Shown piece after piece: positions 53,770 to 61,306 of a stretch of DNA of 64,000 nt. The stretch is from NCBI GenBank assembly GCA_002049455.2, contig KV918899.1:62001-126000 (forward strand), read 5' to 3'. This stretch comes from Porphyra umbilicalis. Taxonomy: Eukaryota > Rhodophyta > Bangiophyceae > Bangiales > Bangiaceae. The translations under genes were made by a program, and so were the position numbers. Every line of letters starts with the position of its first letter. Position 1 is the stretch's first letter. The notes beneath the pieces were generated by a model. The model worked only from the letters and a program-made list of their open reading frames with translations. It did no database searches and was not told the DNA's origin.

Positions 53770-55497
53770 TCACTCGAGAATCTCCCCGCTCGCCGCCAGC
53801 GCGTCGTCCAACGCCCGGAACTCGGGCCGAAACACGGCGGCGTAGAGGTCGACGGCCGCCGCCACGTCGGCGACCGCCGCCACCTCCCGCACGCTGTGCA
53901 TGGCGAGCTGCGGGGCCCCCACGTCGACCGTGCGCATGCCCGTCCGCGCCGACAGCATCGGCCCAATGGTCGACCCGCAGCCCGTCTCATTGCCTACGAC
54001 AAACTCTTGCACGCGCGACGCGGGGGCGCCCTTGCCCCCCCACCCCCCCGCCGCCGCCGCCGCCTCGACGGCCGCCCGCAGCAGCGCGCCCGTCGCCCCC
54101 GACGTGGCGTACCGCTGGTTGGCGTTGGTCTTGATGACCATCCCCCCCCCCAGCGCCGGGCGGTGGCGCTCCTCGTGTTTGGACACGTAATTGGGGTGCA
54201 CCCCGTGCGCCATATCCGCCGAGACGAGGAGGGAGCGCGTCACCGCCGCCGCCGCCGCGTCCGCGTCGAGGCCGCCCCCCGGGAGGGAGCGGTGGATGCG
54301 CGCAAAGGCGGCCGGCAGCAGCGCCGAGTTGGCGCCGACGGCCGACGTGGAGCCCACCTCCTCGTGGTCAAAGAGCGCCACGACGCGCACGTCCGCCTCG
54401 TCGGCGAGTGTGCCGTCGGCGGCGGTTAGCGCGGTCAGCGCCGTGTAGCACGAGTGGAGGTTGTCGAGGCGGGGTGCGAGCACCAACTCCCCGTGCGCGC
54501 CGCCGATGGCGCACGGTTGGGTGTCGGCGAGGGACAGGTCCACATCGACAATGGCGGCGGCGGGCACGCCCAGCTGCGCCGCGAGGACCGTCAACAGCTC
54601 GGGGGGGTGCCGCACGGGCGGCGGCGTGGCGGCGCCGGTCTTGGCGGCGCGTGCGCCCGACGGCGCCCGCGCCGTCGCGGCGGCGGGGGCGTCGTTCCCC
54701 CCCAGCCCTGCGGCGGCGGCGGCCGCCGCCGCCGCCACGGTCGCCAGGATGGGCATGGTGTGCGCCTCCCGGTCCGGCTTGAACCCGTCCTTTGCCAACT
54801 CCCGCGACAGGTGGATGGCAAGCGAGGGGATGCGGAGGAGCGCCCACGGCACGCGCACGAGGCGGTGGGCGAGGCGTCCGTCCGCCGCGTCGCGGACGAC
54901 CACCCGCCCCGCGACGGTGAGGTCGCGGTCAAACCAGGTGTGCCACAACCCCCCCCCGTACGTTTGCACGCCGAGCTGCACGTAGCCCGAGCGGCGCGCG
55001 GCGGCGACGGGCTTGAGCTTAAAGCACGGCGAGTCGGTGTGGGCGCCCACGACTTTGAAGGCGCCCCCGCCGGCCGCCGCCGTCGCCCGCGCGCCGACCG
55101 CAAAGGCGACGAGGGAGGCGCCGCCGCGCGTGAAAAAGTAGCGGCCGCCGGGGGTCAGCGCCCACGGCGACGGGGACGCTTCGGAGAGGGCCGTGTAGCC
55201 GGCGGCGCGGAGGAGGGCGGCGGCGGCAGCGACGGCGTGGTAGGGCGAGGGGGACGCGTCGATAAAGTTGAGGAGGCCCGTGACCAGGGGGGGGGGGTGG
55301 GGGGGGTGCAGGGGGGGGGGCGCGCTCGCCCGCGCCGTTGGCCATTGCCATGATCGCGCGCACGGCGCCGGCGGGAGGGGGGCGGGGGGGTCGGCGCAGG
55401 ACGGCGCCGCGACGACTGGCAGAGGCAGGAGGGGGGCGGACACGGGTCCGATCCGGGAGAGGGCAGCGTCGGCGGCCGACAGCTGCGCCCGAGGCAA
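53770..55497 (-). CDS. DNPEP: aspartyl aminopeptidase, M18 family
   Basis: A metallo-aminopeptidase removing N-terminal Asp/Glu, usually cytosolic or vacuolar and dodecameric. The uninterrupted frame gives 575 residues. The zinc and catalytic set is complete: H153 (GAHTDSPCFK), D345 (APRLDNLHSCY), E379-E380 (LFDHEEVGS), D428 (VSADMAHGVHPNY) and H534 (LAMHSVREV). The domain starts at about residue 71 (LVTGLLNFIDASPSPYHAV). Residues 1-70 are Pro/Ala/Arg-rich and probably not natural. Another frame offers MAMANGAGERAP from an ATG at 55,351, separated by G runs at 55,287-55,297, 55,299-55,306 and 55,311-55,320, and I favour that start. Residues 254-300 are an Ala-rich insertion in the usual position between subdomains. 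It is tail-to-tail with the TIP41 gene. Confidence 0.93.
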   Translation of the reverse strand: MPRAQLSAADAALSRIGPVSAPLLPLPVVAAPSCADPPAPLPPAPCARSWQWPTARASAPPPLHPPHPPPLVTGLLNFIDASPSPYHAVAAAAALLRAAGYTALSEASPSPWALTPGGRYFFTRGGASLVAFAVGARATAAAGGGAFKVVGAHTDSPCFKLKPVAAARRSGYVQLGVQTYGGGLWHTWFDRDLTVAGRVVVRDAADGRLAHRLVRVPWALLRIPSLAIHLSRELAKDGFKPDREAHTMPILATVAAAAAAAAAGLGGNDAPAAATARAPSGARAAKTGAATPPPVRHPPELLTVLAAQLGVPAAAIVDVDLSLADTQPCAIGGAHGELVLAPRLDNLHSCYTALTALTAADGTLADEADVRVVALFDHEEVGSTSAVGANSALLPAAFARIHRSLPGGGLDADAAAAAVTRSLLVSADMAHGVHPNYVSKHEERHRPALGGGMVIKTNANQRYATSGATGALLRAAVEAAAAAGGWGGKGAPASRVQEFVVGNETGCGSTIGPMLSARTGMRTVDVGAPQLAMHSVREVAAVADVAAAVDLYAAVFRPEFRALDDALAASGEILE

Positions 55498-55803
55498 AGG
55501 GGGTGCCGCTGCCCCTGCTCAGCGGCTCTGAAACACAATGTAAATAGAGGTGGCAACGGCGGTGGAGGGGGAGGTGGTAGACGACGCGGAAGAGGAACGG
55601 TGGCTCGCACCATGACAAGCGTCAGGCCCTTGTTGTTGAGGCTCTCAACCGGCCGACTTCAAGCCAGCCGGTTGCACCAAGTTATGTATTATGATAACGC
55701 ATCCGGACATTGGCACAGCCGCACCCTGATCCACCACATCCGGCCACGCCGTCTGTGGCGCTATGCCGGCTGCGCGCCCGACGTACACAGGAGTTCAGAG
55801 CAA
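55498..55803. other. 5' flank of the aminopeptidase
   Basis: GC-rich to about 55,600, then mixed. No gene seen. Confidence 0.35.
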
Positions 55804-55990
55804 GCCCAGCGGTGCGGATTCTGCACCAAACTATAGTGCAACACCAAATTATGGTGCGGAAGCGTGCCCAGCGGTCAGATTTATAGTGCATGATCCGCAC
55901 CAAGTGTTGGGATGGTGTTGATCCGCCACCATAATTCGGTGGTATGGTGTCAGATCTGCCCCATCCCAACGTTTGGTGCAGCGTATGGGG
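55804..55990. repeat. cluster of inverted word CACCAAATTATGGTGCGGA
   Basis: Forms such as CAGCGGTGCGGA, CACCAAACTATAGTGCA, CACCAAATTATGGTGCGGA, TTATAGTGCATGATCCGCACC, CCGCCACCATAATTCGGTGG and TTTGGTGCA alternate on both strands within 190 bases. Several are themselves hairpins (CACCAaattaTGGTG). Confidence 0.65.
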
Positions 55991-57169
55991 GAAACCCCCG
56001 TTCGGAAAGAGTCAAACAATGGGAATGTGACCAAATATTGAGCATGATTGCGAGCCACGACGCTCGCAATCCGGCGCTAAGCGCTCTCCGCTTGCCAAGT
56101 GTCCAAATTCCTCCCTGCCACATCATCTTTGACGGCCACTTCGACAGTCCAGCAGGCGTTCACAGGTCGACAGGGCCGGGCATGGCAGCGGCATGATTGG
56201 ATTTTGTGCTTTTCAACTGATCACCTCGTGGACGCCGTGCCCTCCCAGATGGATGTGGACGACCCCGCCTCAGCCCCACTGATTGCCACCGCGCTGCCCC
56301 GTCAATCTGCGGCGCCCCCGTCATCGTCCGTCACGGAACCAACTGTGAGAAAGTTGGTCGGTCCGAGGAGCGGCTCGACGTAGTCTCCACCCGAGTTGCT
56401 CGCCCTCGCTCAGACGGTCCTCTTCAGTCTCTAAGATGCGGCAATTGGGAGCGGTCAACTGAAGGCCGCGCTACAGCAGCGCAATCACGGCCGTTTCGCG
56501 GCGCGTGTGCCACCTACAGCGGACTCCAAGCCGAAGACACCCGTCAGTTCGTGATCGTGCTGGTGTTTTCAAGCGCGACGGGTGCGCCCCCTGCGTCTCC
56601 GTGCGGGTGGTCCGGGAACGGCGCCGTTGTGGAGACGCCCCCCCTTCCGCGGCCCGCCAGGCCGCCCCCGCGACATGGGCGTCTCCCCTGCCAGTGTCGC
56701 CAAACCGTCGGCGCTTGGCGGAGCCGACATGGCCGGCTGCGTGCCACTGAGATCAGGGGCCACGCCTCTCCCCTGGCGAGGCGTCCGCCGCCCCCGGCAA
56801 AAAAACACAAAAACAAAAGATCCGCAGGGATCCAAAGAGCAAGGTACGCTGCCGCTCAGCGCGGTGGCCGCGGCACCGTCGACAGACCGCCCGGCCGGTC
56901 GCCCGACGCGCCCCTCCCGCCCCGCCGTTGGCGGCGGCGCCGTCGCCGCCTTTGCGCGGGCCACCGCCGACGCGCGCGGTTGGCCGCCATCGCGTCGGAC
57001 CGCGGCGGGCGTCGCGAAAGGGTGCTCCCCCACCTCAACCCCCTTCGATTCCTAGACACGGGTCCCCTGGCGCTGGGCGCGCCGCGACCGCGACCCGCCA
57101 CGCGGGAGCGGGCGGCGGGTTGCGCGGGGCACATCGTAAGCAACAGATCTCCTCATCGAGTTACTGACC
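55991..57169. other. non-coding with one copy of a shared 108-bp module
   Basis: No gene recognised. 56,535-56,642 is nearly identical to 60,400-60,507. An A-rich patch (AAAAACACAAAAACAAAAG) lies at about 56,801. Confidence 0.45.
56535..56642 (+). repeat. 108-bp dispersed module, copy 1
   Basis: Matches 60,400-60,507 with one visible mismatch. Landmarks are AGACACCCGTCAGTTCGTGA, CAAGCGCGACGGGTGCGCCC and GTTGTGGAGACGCCCCC. Flanks are unrelated, so the boundaries are sharp. Confidence 0.85.
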
Positions 57170-57590
57170 AGCGGCCGCATATGCAGCGTCAGCGCCGGCT
57201 CCATCGTCTTCTTCGTCGTCGTCATGGGCGCCGTTGGACGCGTCGTCGTCATCATGGGCGGCAATGAAACGCCACGCGGCCAGCGCGGCGGCCTCCTCGG
57301 CGTCCTAGTCCTCGACAGCAGCCGTCCTCGCACCACCAACGACGCCAGCTGCGTTCGCGTCTTCCTGCGACGTCCGGTGTGCGGGGTCAGCGAGGTGCGG
57401 GTCCCTGCCGTCCGTAAGCCGCGGCCCGTTGAACGACCGGTCTCCCTGCGCCATGTAGACGTCGCTCACGATCATCATCTCCTCCAACCACTCGGCCCGA
57501 TGGCCTGCATTGAGGCCGGGCACGACGACCACGGGCTCCTCGTCGTCGACCGATGTGGTTGTTTGCACCGATCTTGATGTGCTGCCTAAT
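57170..57590 (-). pseudogene. degraded acidic-tail coding fragment with an in-frame stop
   Basis: Read on the minus strand, one frame looks coding: DDEEPVVVVPGLNAG, AEWLEEMMIVSDVYMAQGDRS and LTDGRDPH. It is then broken by a TAG at 57,303-57,305 and continues AEEAAALAAWRFIAAHDDDD to an acidic DDDEEDDGAGADAAYAAAGQ end at about 57,170. No start is visible (a stop precedes it at about 57,600). Probably the C-terminus of a decayed mobile-element or host gene; family unknown. Confidence 0.35.
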
Positions 57591-57887
57591 CTTCATGGTA
57601 ACACGCTATTTCGTGAACGTGTTTATCCTTGGACCGGTCGCGAACTGGTTCCCGGTTTGTACGTCGCGCTCTCCGCAGTGTAGTTTGGGTCGAGAACGAG
57701 TCGATAGAACATGGAAAGATGACATGCAGGAAAGAGGGGCAGCTTACCCGTTTTCGTGTGTTAATGATGGGCGACTGGCTGTCTCTGTGTGTCTCATAGT
57801 TTTTATATTGTCACTATGGTGTGTAGCATGGGCATCTTAGCGCAGGAGCTGGGCGACATGCTCAAGCACATGCCACTGTCTTCTGTT

Positions 57888-58181
57888 TTATGAGATGGTC
57901 TGGGTCGCTTCCATTGCAGCGCACCTGGTGCAAACAAACCAGGGGGCCTTGTTATTGAGACGGACCTGGAGCCGCTGGCGGGTTTCACAGCAGTGGGGGC
58001 AGCTCAGCACTGCGGGTAGGACGTGCGACTGTCGCCACAGATGCAGCGGGGTGCACCCTGCAGCGAGGACTTTGTGTTTGTTTCGCGTCGTTGCCTGACG
58101 CACAGCACACATCCGCGGACAGAGTACAATGTAGGAATCAGCTCTCCCCGTGCGTCCAATGCGCCGGCCTTGCGTTCTCAA
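57888..58181 (-). other. ORF with Cys-pair (zinc-ribbon-like) segment
   Basis: 97 codons. SCPHCCETRQRLQVR and WFVCTRC give two CxxC pairs about 19 residues apart, a possible zinc ribbon. The rest is featureless. It may be a fragment of a transposon protein; I cannot place it. Confidence 0.25.
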
Positions 58182-58365
58182 CGAGGCACAACTGCTTGGT
58201 CCTCACGGCATCTGGCCGTAGGTGTCTCCTGGTGAGCGGGAGATGGGCAGTTTAACGCACTCTAGTGCGCCCATTGGCCCATTGTAGGCACAGCATAAGA
58301 AATGACCTCATGTTTGGTCTGCTGATGCCGCGGAGGCGGCCAGAGCCTGGCATGGATTCTCCTGA

Positions 58366-58635
58366 ACAAGATCTCCTCCCGTTCAGTCCGCTGGTCTCGA
58401 ACGGATGGGTGACCGGAATCGGCTCCCGGCCAGACGGCCCGCGAACAGTACTCCTGTGCTGACTCCTGTTCCATACGTCGCTTTTCTGACGCTGGACGAG
58501 ACAGCGGCCGCAAAGGTGGCCGCGAAGGCGCGCAAGCAGGCGAATGAGCGGGTTCGTGACCAGCGCGCGGCTGACAAGAAAGTGAAGGACGCTGCAGCGG
58601 CAATGCAAAAAGCGTGCAAAGGTGGATGCCAATGA
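58366..58635 (+). pseudogene. fragment resembling the coiled tail of a pogo-type transposase
   Basis: Open from 58,366 (a stop precedes it) to 58,635. YVAFLTLDETAAAKVAAKAR is followed by KQANERVRDQRAADKKVK, a charged helix like the C-terminal tails that follow a LTS(D/E)E motif in Tigger/jerky transposases. No upstream catalytic domain is present, so this would be a remnant. Confidence 0.3.
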
Positions 58636-58729
58636 GGGGGAGATGCGTCGCGAGGCGTGGGTGGATATTGGAAGCGAAGTATCACATGAGGCGGGCTGTC
58701 GTTTGCGGATGATGGGATTGGCTCTGCCA

Positions 58730-59010
58730 ATAGAGAGCGTCGGCACGTCGGGCGTGGGTATAAATTGTGGGTGCAATGTGAGTCGCCGACCCACGTCTGA
58801 TGTACCCACATCTTACCCACCTTCAGCGTCGGTAAGTGTCGAAATAACGGTCCACACGATTTGAGCTCTCCACATCTACCGCAACGGTTCTTCACCGACC
58901 GGTATTTGGCGTGGGCCGGATGACCCAGATAGCCACAAATGGGTTCCAAATGTGGGTACCGGCCGTTATGTGGCACGAAACGTGTCCCCGACCCACGCTG
59001 CCGACCCACA
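58730..59010. repeat. cluster of inverted word GACCCACATTTG / CAAATGTGGGT
   Basis: GTGGGT and ACCCAC occur about ten times in both orientations, with extended forms AAATGTGGGTACC, CCGACCCACGTC, CCGACCCACGCT and CCGACCCACATTTG. Same design as the other word clusters. A final GGGTTGGGGG lies near 59,130. Confidence 0.65.
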
Positions 59011-59425
59011 TTTGCCTTGCCTACGCTCGCTAATGGCAGCCAAAACACGTCGGCGACTTGCAGCCGCACCACTGCGCGTGCCCCCCGTATATCCTCGTGT
59101 GCTTTGGCGGGGGGCGGCGAGTGAAGTGGCATGGGTTGGGGGCCACCAACAGATGTAGCCACTTGTGCGGTGGGGGTGTGTCTGCTGCGAAGCGCGACTA
59201 GTTGCATGCCAGTGCACGAGATTGAGCCGGGCAGGGATAGCTTGGAGAGGGGGACACGAGGAAGCAGAGCCGTGTGCCAAATTACCGCTGTCAGCGCACG
59301 GATGGCAGGGTCACAATATTTGACATGGCGCGGTCACGCGTGAATCGTGTGCACGACCACAAGAGTTGGGGAGGCGATCGGACCAGACGCGCATCTGAAA
59401 ACGTCAAATTTCCATGAGTCAAATA

Positions 59426-59875
59426 TTGCTGACCTCCAAGAAAATGGCGGTTGCAGAATGGTTGCAATCATTCAACAGCGTACGTGGACCGATGGAAACG
59501 CTAGGAATCTTGTGAGTTCTTTACACAGGCTCCTCATGCAGCTCTGGGCGCTGGAAACGCACATCAGGATCTCAAGAAATCTGGAGAAGTTCGTTGATCT
59601 CATGACAAGTCGAAGGTCTGGCCCAAAACCCTCTCCATGCCCTCTTCAGGCCCAAGCAAGCGTCCTAAAGATTTCAGTAAATCTCATTGTGGGTTGCAAT
59701 GGCTCTGCGAGACCCCTACAAGACACGTTGATTGGCTTGCAAGATTACTGGCGGCAACTCTCAGCCAATAGTACGATCGTGGCTTGTCGAACAGCCAATC
59801 CGACTTCATTTCCATGCTGTGTCGTCGGTTCTGCCTGCCTTCTCTCTGCAACCGCCATTTTCTGGAGGTTAGCAA
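59426..59875. mobile_element. MITE-like element, ~450 bp, TA-flanked inverted ends
   Basis: The left end (from 59,426) reads TTGCTGACCTCC then AAGAAAATGGCGGTTGCAGA. The right end (to 59,875) is the inverse with one indel and few mismatches, giving about 32-bp arms. TA precedes the left end and follows the right. Similarity may extend 10-20 bases beyond the TA, so the true boundary is uncertain. No coding capacity. Confidence 0.65.
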
Positions 59876-61306
59876 TACTCTGATTCACCATAAGCATTTT
59901 TCTGATCGAAATCGGCGATCCAGGGCCACTCATGGGATTTTTGTTCTTGGGAAGTACTGGTGCAGGCCCCTTTTTGCGGGCATTTGGCAGCCAACAAATT
60001 GAGACCCTTCAGAGCAAGCAGAAAGCATGAGCTTGCTCGTGGGACTCTCCCGAGGCGGTTCTTTTTTTTTTCACAGGGGATGAGGAAAACGCCTCTTGGT
60101 GCACCAGTTGGGAAAAAATGGTGCTGGACGGATAATGTTCAGTACGAAAGCTAGACACTTGGGGGCTAGTCCCAGCCCTGGGGGATCAACTTGTTTTTTC
60201 TCATGATATTATTCCGCAGTTATGGCCTGATCAAGTCGTTCCTAGCAGTCGTGCCTCTCACTGCGGTCGACCATCGTCCGGTGCGCGCAACGCGCCCACG
60301 CCCGAGCCGTCACCGCCAACACGGCAAACCAATCCGTAGGGGCATGCGGGACGAGACCGAGACCCCTGCCCGCGTTGCGTTTCCCCCATAGGTACGGGGA
60401 GACACCCGTCAGTTCGTGATCGTGCTGGTATTTTCAAGCGCGACGGGTGCGCCCCCTGCGTCTCCGTGCGGGTGGTCCGGGAACGGCGCCGTTGTGGAGA
60501 CGCCCCCTGTAGTACTACGGGGCCCCCCTATGCGCCAGGGGGCCACCGCGGGGACGACGGCGACCGCGGGGGACGTCGGTCCCCGACGCGTGGTGGCGAC
60601 GCCAGCGGCGGTGGTGGCCGACGGGTTGGCGACGCGGGATGGCGGGGCGAGGGGGCGGCCCCGCTGCCCGGCTCGGGCCACTTGAGGGAGCGCACCCGAT
60701 CCGCCGCGCCCGGCACGCGGGCCCCGCGGGAGGCCGGGTTGGCGCGCCCGAGCGGGCGCTGGCGCGCCCGAGAGGGCGCGGCAGGCGACGGCCGACCGGG
60801 CGCCACGCGGCGGGTGCAGCGCGTTGCGCGCGGGACGGTTTCTCCCCCTCGTCTGTAATGATCGCCTCGGGGGACTTGACATGCATGGAGGGAATTATCT
60901 GCATTGGTTGGTGACGGCCCGGGTCAATTCCCATTTGGGGAAATTGGGCCCGGGCGACGGTTTCCGCCCTTTCAGGACGAAGGGCGACGACGGTGGGAGG
61001 CACCGTCGTCGCCGGCAAGTAAACCGCGTCTCGATGTCTTGGCGTTTCGATCGGCCCGACTTCCCGGACCTGAGTCCCGTAGCGGGTGTCGCGCGAGCGG
61101 CTGAGACGGCCGTTACTTCCCTACTTCCGAGGTAACCCCCTAGATTGTGGTACTTCATTTGGCGCTCCGGGTGAGACCCGCGGTACGCACACTGTGCGCG
61201 TCGCGGATCGACACCTCTTTCGGTACCAAGAATCGGGGGACCCTCGTTGGTTGTATTGCGGTGCGGTGACAGGAGGACATCCGATCGATACGCGGGCCCC
61301 GCTTCC
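59876..61306. other. region upstream of Gag; copy 2 of the 108-bp module at 60,400-60,507
   Basis: No gene up to the Gag start. The palindrome GTAGTACTAC follows the module at 60,509. A long terminal repeat and primer-binding site would be expected in the last kilobase if the retrotransposon is complete. I could not define them, because the 3' repeat lies beyond the window. Confidence 0.4.
60400..60507 (+). repeat. 108-bp dispersed module, copy 2
   Basis: See 56,535-56,642. This copy sits 0.8 kb before the Gag start and could be part of a retrotransposon leader or LTR; the other copy would then be a fragment of a related insertion. Confidence 0.85.
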
